The position numbers were made by a program, and so were the translations under genes. A stretch of 64,000 nucleotides of DNA from Meiothermus sp. QL-1 (GTDB taxonomy: Bacteria; Deinococcota; Deinococci; Deinococcales; Thermaceae), in assembly GCF_003351145.1 (NCBI RefSeq), contig NZ_QQSV01000001.1, positions 1 to 64,000 of the forward strand, given 5' to 3'. The notes beneath the pieces were generated by a model that was not told the origin of the DNA, ran no database searches, and saw nothing but the letters and a program-made list of their open reading frames with translations. Shown here piece after piece: positions 45,770 through 54,017 of this stretch. Position 1 is the first letter of the stretch; each line of letters starts with the position of its first letter.

Positions 45770-46615
45770 TCAGTTCTTGAGCGCGCCCGAGGTCAGCCCT
45801 TCCATGAGTTGCCTTGCCGCCAAGGCAAAAACAATCAGCAACGGAGCCACCAAGAGCGCAGTACCGGCCATGATGGCTCCCCATTCCACATCGGTAGCCC
45901 CTTGCAGGGTGCGCAGCACCACCGGCAGGGTCTTGGTCTCCTGGGTGCGCATAATCACGTTCACATCAGCAAAGCGGTTCCACGAGCCGATAAAGGTGAT
46001 TAAGCCCAACGTACCCAAAGCCGGCCGAATGAGCGGCAGCACAATGCGCCAGTAGACCTGAAACTCACTGCACCCATCTATTCGTGCAGCGTCCACCAGC
46101 TCCTTGGGCACTGCTGAGAGAATGTACTGACGCATCATGAAAATCCCCACCGCACTGGCCATGGCCGGAACCCAAAGCGCCTTGGGGGTGTTGATCCAGC
46201 CAATCTGATAGATGAGCAAGTAAAAGGGAATTAGGTTCAGAATTGCCGGCACCAGAAGAGTGGCCAGTACCACGGCAAAAAGCTGCTCACGCCAGCGGAA
46301 CTCGTACATGGCAAAGCCAAAACCGGCCAGGCTGCTAAAAAACAACCCGGTCACAGTGACCATAAGAGCCAGGTACAGATTGTTCCAGTAGGCCCGCCAA
46401 AAAGGAATCTTCTCCAGCAAAATCTGGTAGTTGCTCCAGAAGTGCTCGCCAAACCACAGGGGCGGGGGAAAGCCAAAAATCTCCGAGCGCTGGTGGGTGG
46501 CGAAGACGAACATGAAGTAGAAGGGCGCTATCGTCAACAGCCCGCCCAGCCCCAAAAGCCCATACCCCCCCAGACGCAGGAGAAGGCCCCCAAAAGAAAC
46601 CCTCTTGCGCGCCAT
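45770..46615 (-). CDS. Sugar ABC transporter permease (MalG type)
   Basis: A 281-residue permease with six hydrophobic helices and the EAA loop ELVDAARIDGCSEFQVYWRIVLP, which docks on the ATPase. It is 3 nt downstream of the MalF-type permease. Together with the binding protein gene it makes a CUT1 family importer, probably for xylo-oligosaccharides. No ATPase gene lies in the operon. Confidence 0.94.
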   Translation of the reverse strand: MARKRVSFGGLLLRLGGYGLLGLGGLLTIAPFYFMFVFATHQRSEIFGFPPPLWFGEHFWSNYQILLEKIPFWRAYWNNLYLALMVTVTGLFFSSLAGFGFAMYEFRWREQLFAVVLATLLVPAILNLIPFYLLIYQIGWINTPKALWVPAMASAVGIFMMRQYILSAVPKELVDAARIDGCSEFQVYWRIVLPLIRPALGTLGLITFIGSWNRFADVNVIMRTQETKTLPVVLRTLQGATDVEWGAIMAGTALLVAPLLIVFALAARQLMEGLTSGALKN

Positions 46616-46618
46616 CTT

Positions 46619-47602
46619 CTAGTCCACCCCCCGGGCCGCGCGGCCAAAGATCAGGTTGTTGAGGTAGGTCAGGATGCCGATAAAGATGAACAGAATCCAA
46701 GCAATGGAAGCAGCCGTGCCCATTTCGAGCCACTCGAAGGCAGTGCGGTACATGTACATGGTGACGGTCTGGCCGCCGGGCGTGGCGGTGCTGGCCCCCC
46801 CGTTCAGCAGCACGAAGGGCTGCTCAAAAAGCTGCATGTTGCCAATGATGGTAAGGCTCACAGCGAAGAACATCATGGGGCGCAGAAGGGGCAGGGTGAT
46901 GTAGCGAAACTGCTGCACCCGGCTGGCTCCGTCCACCGCGGCGGCCTCGTAGAGGTCTTTGGGGATGGCCTGGAGGGCCGAGAGGTAGAGCAGGACATTC
47001 CAACCGGTAAACTGCCAGATCACCACCAGGGCAATCGCATATTTTACGTTGGCACTGGTGAACCAGTTGATGTTCTGATCGGGCAGAAGGGCCCCCAACA
47101 GGGGCCAGGTGTTAAGGTGGGCGATGACCAGGTTAATGACCCCGTTGTGGGTGGCGAAGAGGGTATTGAAGATAAGGGCAATCGCCACCGAAGAGGTGAT
47201 GTAGGGCAGGAAGTAGACCGCGGTAACGAAGGTCTTGAAACGACCCAACATCATGTGAATCACAAAAGCCAGTGGAATGGCAATGAGATGCTGGGGAACT
47301 CCTGAGACCACCCCCAGCCAGATCGTGTTCCACATGCTGCGCCAGAACATGGGGTCAGTGAGGGTAAAGGTGTAGTTATCGAGCCCCACGTACTTCCAAC
47401 GCCCCCAGCCATCGCTGGGCGTCCAGGACTGAAAGGACATGTACAAGGAGAAAAGACTGGGATACAAGCCAAATACCAGGAAGAGAATAAAAAAGGGGCT
47501 TACAAAGATATAGGGCGCGTAACGCCGCTGGAAGTTGCTCCAGCGCATAGAGAGGCTCAGGGGACTGGACCTCGAGGGAAGATTGTCCAGGGTCTTCCGC
47601 AC
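46619..47602 (-). CDS. Sugar ABC transporter permease (MalF type)
   Basis: A 327-residue permease with six or more helices and the EAA motif DLYEAAAVDGASRVQQFRYI. It starts at GTG 47602 with AAGGAG upstream. It follows the binding protein gene after a 45-nt gap containing a strong hairpin. Confidence 0.94.
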   Translation of the reverse strand: MRKTLDNLPSRSSPLSLSMRWSNFQRRYAPYIFVSPFFILFLVFGLYPSLFSLYMSFQSWTPSDGWGRWKYVGLDNYTFTLTDPMFWRSMWNTIWLGVVSGVPQHLIAIPLAFVIHMMLGRFKTFVTAVYFLPYITSSVAIALIFNTLFATHNGVINLVIAHLNTWPLLGALLPDQNINWFTSANVKYAIALVVIWQFTGWNVLLYLSALQAIPKDLYEAAAVDGASRVQQFRYITLPLLRPMMFFAVSLTIIGNMQLFEQPFVLLNGGASTATPGGQTVTMYMYRTAFEWLEMGTAASIAWILFIFIGILTYLNNLIFGRAARGVD

Positions 47603-47620
47603 CGAATGCTCCTTTCAGCT

Positions 47621-47642
47621 AGGGGGAGGAGGTCCTCCCCCT
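47621..47642 (-). other. Intercistronic hairpin between binding protein and permease genes
   Basis: AGGGGGAGG (47621-47629) and CCTCCCCCT (47634-47642) pair perfectly around a 4-nt loop. There is no T tract after it on the minus strand. Such hairpins after an ABC binding-protein gene usually stabilise the upstream mRNA, giving more binding protein than permease. Confidence 0.6.
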
Positions 47643-47647
47643 CACCC

Positions 47648-48877
47648 CTAGCGCATGCGGCGCTCAATGAGCCGCTTGGCCTCGGCTAGGGCTGCCGGAA
47701 TGTCCTTGCCTTCATCGAGCACCTGTGAAAGCGCTGTACCAACAATCTCGTAGGCCACCCGGTCGTACTTGTTGGCCTTGAGGGGCCTGACCCGACGGGC
47801 TGCATCGCGCCAGAGCAGCCGGGCCTGCTGCCCACCCAAAAACTCCACCGGCTCGCTAAAGGCGGGATCGTTCTGGGCTGAAAGCAGGGCAGGGAAAGCC
47901 CCAATAGCTCTAAAGGCCGCAATCTGGGCCTCATTGGTGGTGGTGATGTACTTGATTAACTCCCAGGCCAGGGCCTTGTTCCTGGAAGCGGTAGGGATAC
48001 CGTAGAAGCTGCCCCCCCAGGAAGCGTACATCCCTTCGGGAAGGTGCTGCACCCGCCACAGACCCTTGGTTTCGGGCGCCATCCAGTTTTGCAGGTGGCC
48101 CTGCAACCAGGCCCCGGAGAACTGGGTGGCCACAGTGCCCTTCTTGAAGGCATCGTACCACTCGTTGGTCCAAGCCCCAATACGAGCATCCAGGCCGGCC
48201 GCACGGATGTTTTTGGCCAGTTCAAAGGCCCGCACGAAGCGAGGGGTATCCACTATCACATTCCCCTTTTCATCGAAGTAAGGGCTGGTATTGGCCGGCG
48301 TGGTGGCAAAAATATTGATCCAGGCCACATCAGCAGCATCAGCTATCAGGAAAGCACCGGTGGTGGCCTTGATCCTGCGCCCCGCCGCGATGTAGCCCGG
48401 CCAGGTGAGCATGTTTCTCGGGTCCACCCCTGCTTTTTGCAGTATGTCCACCCGGTAGAAGAAGGTGCCGGGCCCAATATCCACCGGCATGGCGATAAAA
48501 CGCCCGTCGAAAGAGGTTGCTTGAGCAATAGTGTAGGGGGTGAAGAGCCGCTTGTACTGGCCCGCATTGTAAGGGGGCTTGTTCAGGTCCTCAAAACCCT
48601 GCCCCTCAGCAAAGCGACCCACAAAGCCAATCTCAATGGCTGCTACATCGGGCAGGCCCTGGCCAGTAGCTAAGGCAGTGGTCAGGGCATTGTGGTGGTC
48701 GGCGTACTGCTGAATGACCAGTTTGACCTCAACGTTGGGGTACTTCTTGTTGAAAAGAGCGAGCTGAGCCTTGAGCGCATCGTCCAGATTGGGGAAAACC
48801 GCTACTGTAAGGGTGGTCCTCTGAGTCAAACCTAGACTAAAGAGCATCAAAAAGGCTAAAAACAGGGCTTGCTTCAT
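47648..48877 (-). CDS. Sugar ABC transporter substrate-binding protein
   Basis: A 409-residue extracellular solute-binding protein (family 1) with signal peptide (ALFLAFLMLFSLGLTQ). Typical features are FNKKYPNVEVKLV, ATGQGLPDVAAIEIGF and the late AWELIKYITTTNEAQ. It starts at ATG 48877 with GGAGGAGG. It is the first gene of the xylan operon, 26 nt or more downstream of a LacI-type operator. Confidence 0.95.
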   Translation of the reverse strand: MKQALFLAFLMLFSLGLTQRTTLTVAVFPNLDDALKAQLALFNKKYPNVEVKLVIQQYADHHNALTTALATGQGLPDVAAIEIGFVGRFAEGQGFEDLNKPPYNAGQYKRLFTPYTIAQATSFDGRFIAMPVDIGPGTFFYRVDILQKAGVDPRNMLTWPGYIAAGRRIKATTGAFLIADAADVAWINIFATTPANTSPYFDEKGNVIVDTPRFVRAFELAKNIRAAGLDARIGAWTNEWYDAFKKGTVATQFSGAWLQGHLQNWMAPETKGLWRVQHLPEGMYASWGGSFYGIPTASRNKALAWELIKYITTTNEAQIAAFRAIGAFPALLSAQNDPAFSEPVEFLGGQQARLLWRDAARRVRPLKANKYDRVAYEIVGTALSQVLDEGKDIPAALAEAKRLIERRMR

Positions 48878-48925
48878 GGATGCCTCCTCCTTGCTTCACG
48901 ATATGCTTGCCATCTTGGCCCAGGC

Positions 48926-48945
48926 TTTTGAAACCGCTTTCAAAA
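48926..48945. promoter_or_regulatory. LacI-family operator of the xylan operon
   Basis: TTTTGAAA (48926-48933) and TTTCAAAA (48938-48945) form a perfect dyad around CCGC between lacI and the binding-protein gene. The central GAAACCGCTTTC is typical of LacI/GalR family sites. The -10 and -35 of the operon could not be fixed. Confidence 0.8.
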
Positions 48946-48975
48946 ATGGTCAGGCCTCCGTGCCACCTCCTTTCG

Positions 48976-49995
48976 CTAAAACCGCGCGCGGGCCCCCGGT
49001 GAATGCAGCAAAGCTGTAGATTCCCGCACCACCAGGCGGGCCGCAAGGGGCTTTGGCGTGTAACTGTGCCCCTCGAGCAAAGCCAGCACCAGCCGGGCCG
49101 CCTCCCAGCCCATCTCCGCTCCCGGTTGGCGCACTGTGGTAAGGGGAGGGGTAAAAAAGCGCGAGCTGGGAAGGTCGTCGAAGCCCACCAAGGAGATGTC
49201 GTGCGGTACCCGGATACCCCGGCGATAGAGCGCCACGCTGGCCCCGTAGGCCATCTGGTCGTTGGCCGCGAAGATGGCGGTAAAAAGCGCCCCCCGGGCC
49301 AGCAAAGCCTCCACCGCCAGCAGACCAGAGGGCTCGAGGTAGTCTCCCTCCACCACCAGCGCCGAATCAAAGGGAATGCCTGCATCCTCCAGTGCTCTCT
49401 GGTAGCCCCGTAGGCGCTCGATGGCATCGGGATGGGACTTGGGGCCAGCGATATGGGCAATCCGTCGATGACCCAGCTCGATGAGATGCCGGGTGCCCTC
49501 GTAGGCCCCCTGGGCGTTGTCGATTCCCAAGCAGGGAAGGCCTGGAATGCTGCGCCCCACCACCACCACCGGCATGCGCTTGACCAGCTCCAAAAGCCGC
49601 TCTTCCGGAACGCTGCCATCCATCACAATGAGGGCGTCCACCTGCCGGCTTACCAGCACCCTCAGAGCAGCCTCCTCCTGGTCGGCCCGCCAGTGCCCAC
49701 TGGCAAAGATGGGGTGGTAGGGCGTGCCCTCCAGGGCCTGCTCCACCCCCTTGAGCATCTCGCCATAGTAGGGGCTGCTGATCTCCTGTGTAACCACCCC
49801 GACGGTAAGAGAGCACCCCTGCGCCAGCCCTTTGGCCATGAGGTTGGGGCGGTAGCCCAGCCGCTTAATGGCCTGCAAAACTGCTTCACGCTTGCGCGCG
49901 TCCACGCGGGCAGTGCCGTTGATAACGCGGGAGACCGTGCTGGGGGAAACACCCGCTTCTCGAGCTACATCGCTAAGGGTAACGTTCTCGCGCAA
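48976..49995 (-). CDS. LacI-family transcriptional regulator of the xylan operon
   Basis: A 339-residue regulator. The N-terminal helix-turn-helix [20 protein letters not shown] is followed by the hinge [12 protein letters not shown] and a periplasmic-binding-like effector domain. TTG 49995 with GGAGGG upstream is the likely start and gives the normal LacI length; the frame extends upstream to 50070 through the promoter. It sits head-to-tail upstream of the operon. Xylose or xylo-oligosaccharide is the likely inducer, by inference. Confidence 0.93.
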   Translation of the reverse strand: MRENVTLSDVAREAGVSPSTVSRVINGTARVDARKREAVLQAIKRLGYRPNLMAKGLAQGCSLTVGVVTQEISSPYYGEMLKGVEQALEGTPYHPIFASGHWRADQEEAALRVLVSRQVDALIVMDGSVPEERLLELVKRMPVVVVGRSIPGLPCLGIDNAQGAYEGTRHLIELGHRRIAHIAGPKSHPDAIERLRGYQRALEDAGIPFDSALVVEGDYLEPSGLLAVEALLARGALFTAIFAANDQMAYGASVALYRRGIRVPHDISLVGFDDLPSSRFFTPPLTTVRQPGAEMGWEAARLVLALLEGHSYTPKPLAARLVVRESTALLHSPGARARF

Positions 49996-50025
49996 AGCGC
50001 CCTCCGAGTGGTTTGGACTTCCCTG

Positions 50026-50054
50026 AGTAAAGCAGATTTTGAAAGCGCTGTCAA
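50026..50054 (-). promoter_or_regulatory. lacI promoter overlapped by an operator
   Basis: On the minus strand, TTGACA (50054-50049), 17 nt, then TTTACT (50031-50026). The -35 lies within the dyad TTGAAAGCGCTGTCAA (50039-50054), a close relative of the operator at 48926. This predicts autoregulation of the LacI-type gene. Confidence 0.78.
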
Positions 50055-50070
50055 GAGCCCAAGGGCTCAC

Positions 50071-50170
50071 CTTTCAAGCCTCCCGGTCCCCGACCGCCTG
50101 CACCCAGAGACACCTGGACGGGGAGGTGCCCTGGGTTTGTAAGAGCTGACAGCGTTGGGTAGGAGAGGTG
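50071..50170. other. Intergenic stretch without recognisable feature
   Basis: A short stretch between the lacI promoter and the lone CRISPR repeat. It shows no further repeat, no gene and no clear hairpin, so the CRISPR locus here has no second repeat on its distal side. Confidence 0.6.
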
Positions 50171-50205
50171 GTTGCAATCCCCTTGCGGGGCTATTCGTTT
50201 ACAAC
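50171..50205 (-). CRISPR. Lone CRISPR repeat, opposite orientation to the array
   Basis: The 35 nt are the reverse complement of the array repeat with two changes, both in the first five leader-proximal bases (GTTGT instead of CTTGC). The hairpin core CCCCGCAAGGGG and the end ATTGCAAC are intact. It lies next to the second leader copy, exactly where the first repeat of an array should be, but no spacer or second repeat follows. Confidence 0.93.
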
Positions 50206-50550
50206 AGCAAACCCCGTTAAGTGCTGTCCTGTACAGCACTGCCAAAGGGGGGTTTTATGAGAGCTGCCAGTTATCCACAGGCAACCTGTGGATAACTCCG
50301 CGAGAAGCGCGGTTTTTTGCGGTGAGGGCTTACAAAGCCGTACTTTTAGATTTTTTGTACCCTGGTTTTTCGATTTTTATTGCAAAAACTCGTTTTCAAG
50401 AAGCTCGCTAGAAACTTCTAGCAACCCTATCATAGCATTTTGCGCAAAACAGAATTGGTAACCCAAGAAAAGCGCTTCCAATGCGTTCTAGAGAGCTTTC
50501 TTAGCGCGAAGCTTGAGAAGAACTGTGCCTTTGCGATCGCACTTTTGGCG
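50206..50550 (-). promoter_or_regulatory. CRISPR leader, copy 2 (inverted)
   Basis: The minus strand carries the same ordered blocks as the leader at 39268-39612: CGCCAAAAGTGCGATCGCAA at the far end, TGGAAGCGCTTTT, TTTTGCGCAAAATGCTAT, CTTGAAAACGAGTTTTT, CTTTGTAAGC, the 29-bp DnaA-box palindrome (50269-50297), GGCAGCTCTCATAAAACCCC and GTGCTGTACAGGACAGCAC (50221-50239). The middle section has diverged more. A reading frame open through both leader copies (antisense) shows no third-position bias, so the conservation is not protein coding. Confidence 0.85.
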
Positions 50551-50615
50551 ACCGAGGACCTTGTAACACTGTTTGTAACAGGCGTCTGGGTTTTGCTGGA
50601 ATACGAGGCAAAAAG

Positions 50616-51359
50616 CTAGCGGCGAGGAAAGCGAAAGGCGAGGAGGACGAAAAGTATCCCCAGAGCGGCGCTTAGTAGAGCCCAGGGGGCACGGTTTGCT
50701 GTGGCCCGAATCGGAGGCAGCACACCGGTCTTGTAGGCCCGGGCTTGGTCGAGAGCCAAAACGTCTACCGCTGCTGGTGCCTCGGCCGGTCCTCCCAGCA
50801 CCCAGGGGCCGCCGCCTGGGCGTACTGGGCGGAAGTGCCATGGGGTGAAGGGGTCGTAGAGGCCGGCTGCCACGTAGTAGCCATAGTCGCCTAGGGGTAG
50901 GGCGGAGGTGAGCTCGAGCCACTCCCCCACCTTCTTCAGAGGAATTTCTGTGCTGCTGCCGTCTGGCCTTCTTTCTTGGGCTTTCCAACCGGTGATGAGG
51001 TAGGCCTGGTTCCAGCCCTCCCCCGGAGGGGTCTTGAAGCCTGCCCCTGGTAGCTCCTCTGAGCCTCCGGGCCCGGTGTGGATGTAGATGGCCACAACCG
51101 CCAGCGAGAAGCCGTGGGGGGCCCCAAGGGGGTTGGGATAGCGCTGAAGGCGCACCCGCAACACCAAGCGGCCCTCCCGCGCCACCGCTTCGAACCCGGT
51201 GAGGTCGGCGAAGCCGCTTTCGGCGAAGAGGGGAACGGTGGGATAGGCATAACCCAGGCCGTGGTCGTCGCCCACGGGGTCGGAGAAAAAGAGCGGAATC
51301 ACCAGGCCATACCCTACCCGGCCCCGTTTCGGCCCATCAAGGGGGCGAATGCCCTTCAC
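50616..51359 (-). CDS. Membrane-anchored glucodextranase C-terminal (DOMON-like) domain protein
   Basis: A 247-residue protein dominated by a beta-sandwich of the glucodextranase C-terminal/DOMON-like type: IPLFFSDPVGDDHGLGYAYP at the N-terminus, then alternating strands, ending in a C-terminal transmembrane helix (PWALLSAALGILFVLLAF) and basic tail. It lacks a catalytic domain and a clear signal peptide. Its ATG overlaps the yvcK stop, so it belongs to the rapZ-yvcK operon. Carbohydrate or haem binding is possible; function unknown. Confidence 0.72.
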   Translation of the reverse strand: MKGIRPLDGPKRGRVGYGLVIPLFFSDPVGDDHGLGYAYPTVPLFAESGFADLTGFEAVAREGRLVLRVRLQRYPNPLGAPHGFSLAVVAIYIHTGPGGSEELPGAGFKTPPGEGWNQAYLITGWKAQERRPDGSSTEIPLKKVGEWLELTSALPLGDYGYYVAAGLYDPFTPWHFRPVRPGGGPWVLGGPAEAPAAVDVLALDQARAYKTGVLPPIRATANRAPWALLSAALGILFVLLAFRFPRR

Positions 51360-52681
51360 CGGAGCAGACCCATCAGTACCCTGACCAGCTGGGCAGGGTC
51401 GTGCTGGGCGAAGCCGGGCTCCAGGAAGTCCTCGGCTATGATCCGCACCCCCAGCCCTTCAAAGGGCTGGGGGTTGAAGCGCACCGGCTGCTGCCCTTCG
51501 GCCCGGTAGCGCCGGAGAAGCTCCTCAGGGATGCGGGCATTGTTGACCAGGACCACGTTGGGCTTGCGACCCAGGTGTTTTTCTATTGCCTGGAAGTGGT
51601 CAAAGACGTCCATTCCATCGGTTTCGCCCCGTTCGCTCATGATGTTGGCGATGTAGACCAGTTTGGCGGTGGACTGCCGAATGGCTGCCTGAATCCCCTT
51701 GGGTAGAAAACTGGGAATCACGCTGGAGTAAAGGCTGCCGGGGCCCAGCACGATCATCTCGGCTTTCTGAATGGCCTGCACTGCCTCTGGCATGGCCTCT
51801 ACCCCCGCGGGGGCCAGCCCCACCCGGCGGATGCGGCCCGGCTTTTCCCGCAGCGCGGTCTCGCCCTGCACCCGGCTGCCGTCGTCCCGCTCGGCCCAAA
51901 GCCGCGCGGCCTCGTGGGTAGCGGGCCAGACCGCCCCTCGCAGGCGCAGCACCTGGTTGGCCTGGCGCATGGCCTGGGCGAAGTCCTGGTTGAGCTCCGA
52001 AAGCGAGACCAGCATCAGGTTGCCGAAGGTATGGCCCTTGAGCTCTTCTCCTCGCTGAAAGCGGTACTGCATGAGTTTGGGCAGGCCTTCGGCGTCGGAA
52101 AGCGCGGCCAGGCAGTCCACCAGGTCGCCCACCGCAGGTATGCCAAAGGAGACCCTGAGCCGCCCGGTGGAACCCCCATCGTCGGTGACGGCCACGATGG
52201 CGGTGAGGTTGGCGGTCTCCTGCTTGAGGCCCAGCAGCACCCGGGAAAGCCCGGTGCCACCCCCCAGGGCCACGATGCGGGGGCCCGCCTCGAGCCGTCG
52301 CCTTATGTAGACCTGCTTGGAGACCGAACCCGGGTCGGTGATGGCCGAGAGCATGCTGCGGTTCATCCAGCGCAGCCCCAGCAGAAAAAGCACCAACCCC
52401 GCAAGAAGCCACGCCCCCCCCGAAAGCCACAAGGGCAGGTTGAGGTAGCCTGTCCAGCGCACGAGCTGCAAGAACCAGGGGATGAGCGTGGTGTGCCAGG
52501 AAAGATGCACCACCCCCACGAACATCCCAAGCAGACCCAGAAGAGCCACCAGGGCGTAGCGCTTGACCCGCATGCCCGGAAGAAGCCAGCGCAGCGCGCT
52601 CAGAAACCGGTCGTCGGCTGGGTGTGCCCAGAGGCCCTGGGCCAGTGTGCGTAGGCCGTTTGGCTTGCTCTTCTCGGTCAT
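51356..52681 (-). CDS. yvcK: YvcK/CofD-like protein with N-terminal membrane domain
   Basis: A 441-residue gluconeogenesis-factor family protein. The C-terminal 320 residues are YvcK-like: IVALGGGTGLSRVLLGL, VAVTDDGGSTGRLR, GIPAVGDLVDCLAAL, GHTFGNLML, VLGPGSLYSSVIPSFL and YIANIMSERGETDGM. About 110 residues before it contain two transmembrane helices, absent from the Bacillus protein (about 317 residues). YvcK binds UDP-sugars and affects cell-wall synthesis under gluconeogenic growth. ATG 52681 overlaps the rapZ stop. Confidence 0.9.
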   Translation of the reverse strand: MTEKSKPNGLRTLAQGLWAHPADDRFLSALRWLLPGMRVKRYALVALLGLLGMFVGVVHLSWHTTLIPWFLQLVRWTGYLNLPLWLSGGAWLLAGLVLFLLGLRWMNRSMLSAITDPGSVSKQVYIRRRLEAGPRIVALGGGTGLSRVLLGLKQETANLTAIVAVTDDGGSTGRLRVSFGIPAVGDLVDCLAALSDAEGLPKLMQYRFQRGEELKGHTFGNLMLVSLSELNQDFAQAMRQANQVLRLRGAVWPATHEAARLWAERDDGSRVQGETALREKPGRIRRVGLAPAGVEAMPEAVQAIQKAEMIVLGPGSLYSSVIPSFLPKGIQAAIRQSTAKLVYIANIMSERGETDGMDVFDHFQAIEKHLGRKPNVVLVNNARIPEELLRRYRAEGQQPVRFNPQPFEGLGVRIIAEDFLEPGFAQHDPAQLVRVLMGLLR

Positions 52682-53517
52682 GCCCTCTCGCCTATCAGGG
52701 CCTTTTCCAGGTCGCGGTGTTCCGATTCCACGCGAAAGCGCCCTGAGAGTTCCTGGCCAAGCCGCTCCACCACTGCAACGCTGCGGTGTTGCCCCCCGGT
52801 GCACCCGATGGCCACAGTATAAGCCGCACGTCCGCCCTTGCGGGCTCCCTCGGCGGAAAGGCCGATGGTGGCAAGCAAGGTGCGGTAGAAGGCCTCGTTT
52901 TCCTTGTTGGAAAAAACATAGGTCGCCACTTCGGGGTCGGTGCCGGGCCGGGCCTTGAGGTTAGGGACGTAGTGGGGGTTGGGGAGGGAACGCACATCCA
53001 GCACCAGGTCGGCGTCCTGGGGGGGGCCCCACTTGAAGCCGAAGGATAGCAGCCTGAGCAGGAAGCTCTCTTCCTCCCCCAAGGCGGCCTCGAGGGCCTC
53101 CTTGAGCTGGCGGGGGGTGCGCTCGGAGGTGTCAATCACCAAATCGGCCCGGTCCCGCAGGGGGGCCAGGGCCTGCCGCTCCTGCTCGACCTCCCGCAGC
53201 AGGTTGCCCATGCCCAGAGGGTGCAGCCGGCGCGAGAGGTTGTAGCGCTTCAAAAGGACATCCGGGCGGGCCTCGAGGTAGATTATGAAGGGCTTGAGCG
53301 CAGCCAGGGCGTCCTCTACCCCAAAGAGCAGGGCTCGAGCCCGAATATCCAGCACCACCGCTACCTTCTCGATGCCCTGGGGCTGCACGGTCTCGAGGAG
53401 GGCCCTCCAAAGCTGAGGGGGCAGGTTGTCCACCGAGAAATACCCCAGGTCTTCCATCGCCATCCGGGCTGAGGTAAGCCCTGCTCCGCTTTGCCCGCTA
53501 AGCACCACGAACCGCAT
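52678..53517 (-). CDS. rapZ: RapZ/YvcJ-family protein with altered Walker A
   Basis: A 279-residue protein of the RapZ/YvcJ family: MEDLGYFSVDNLPP, YLEARPDVLLKRY, RRLHPL, FGFKWGPPQDADLVLDVRSLPNPHYVP, and the C-terminal AIGCTGGQHRSVAVVERL. The P-loop reads SGQSGAGLTSA: the invariant lysine of GxxGxGKS/T is Leu (codon 53476-53478). ATG 53517 is preferred over GTG 53532. It is translationally coupled to yvcK, as widely seen. RapZ modulates glmS/glucosamine-6-P control in E. coli; the role here is not known. Confidence 0.93.
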   Translation of the reverse strand: MRFVVLSGQSGAGLTSARMAMEDLGYFSVDNLPPQLWRALLETVQPQGIEKVAVVLDIRARALLFGVEDALAALKPFIIYLEARPDVLLKRYNLSRRLHPLGMGNLLREVEQERQALAPLRDRADLVIDTSERTPRQLKEALEAALGEEESFLLRLLSFGFKWGPPQDADLVLDVRSLPNPHYVPNLKARPGTDPEVATYVFSNKENEAFYRTLLATIGLSAEGARKGGRAAYTVAIGCTGGQHRSVAVVERLGQELSGRFRVESEHRDLEKALIGERA

Positions 53518-53549
53518 CCCCGTGCCCCCCACGGCGCACTGTTCCCAGT

Positions 53550-54017
53550 CTAGCGGATTTCCAAAAGCTCCACATCGAAGATGAGGGCCGAGTTGGGGGG
53601 TATGTTGGGGCTCGGGCTGCGCTCGCCGTAGGCCAGGTGGGCCGGGATGAAAAGACGGCGCTGCCCTCCCGCCCGCATCCCTACCAGGCCCGAGTCCCAG
53701 CCTGGGATTACCTGGCCCGCCCCCAGGGTGAACTCGAAGGGGGTGCGCCCGGGGCGGCAGGAGGAGTCGAACTCCGTGCCGTCGACCAGCCGCCCGATGT
53801 AGTGGACCCGCACGGTGTTGGAGGTGATGGCCTGGGGACCCTGGCCCTCCTTGAGGTCTTCCAGCCGGAGGGTGGTTATGCCCTCGTTGGTCAGGCCCGC
53901 GGCCGCTGCCGGGGGCCGGGCACAGAGGCCGCCCGCTGCCTGGCGCTGGCCCAGGAGAAAGTAGGCCCCTGCCCCAAGGGCCAAAACCACCCCGGCCAGA
54001 AGAAGGTAACGTCTCAT
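53550..54017 (-). CDS. FKBP-type peptidyl-prolyl isomerase, membrane anchored
   Basis: A 155-residue protein. An N-terminal signal-anchor (YLLLAGVVLALGAGAYFLLG) precedes an FKBP domain: VRVHYIGRLVDGTEFDSS, FEFTLGAGQVIPGWDSGLVGMRAGGQRRLFIPAHLAYGE (split), and IPPNSALIFDVELLEI. Active-site aromatic and Asp residues are present. It likely helps to fold exported proteins. ATG 54017 is chosen because TAGAAT ends 7 nt upstream, overlapping the alternative ATG at 54026. Confidence 0.94.
   Translation of the reverse strand: MRRYLLLAGVVLALGAGAYFLLGQRQAAGGLCARPPAAAAGLTNEGITTLRLEDLKEGQGPQAITSNTVRVHYIGRLVDGTEFDSSCRPGRTPFEFTLGAGQVIPGWDSGLVGMRAGGQRRLFIPAHLAYGERSPSPNIPPNSALIFDVELLEIR

Noticed and set aside
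50172-50411. 80-codon frame across leader 2, also open antisense in leader 1, with similar predicted peptides
   Set aside because: Differences between the two copies fall equally on all codon positions and change charged to neutral residues freely, so conservation is at DNA level. No ribosome site.
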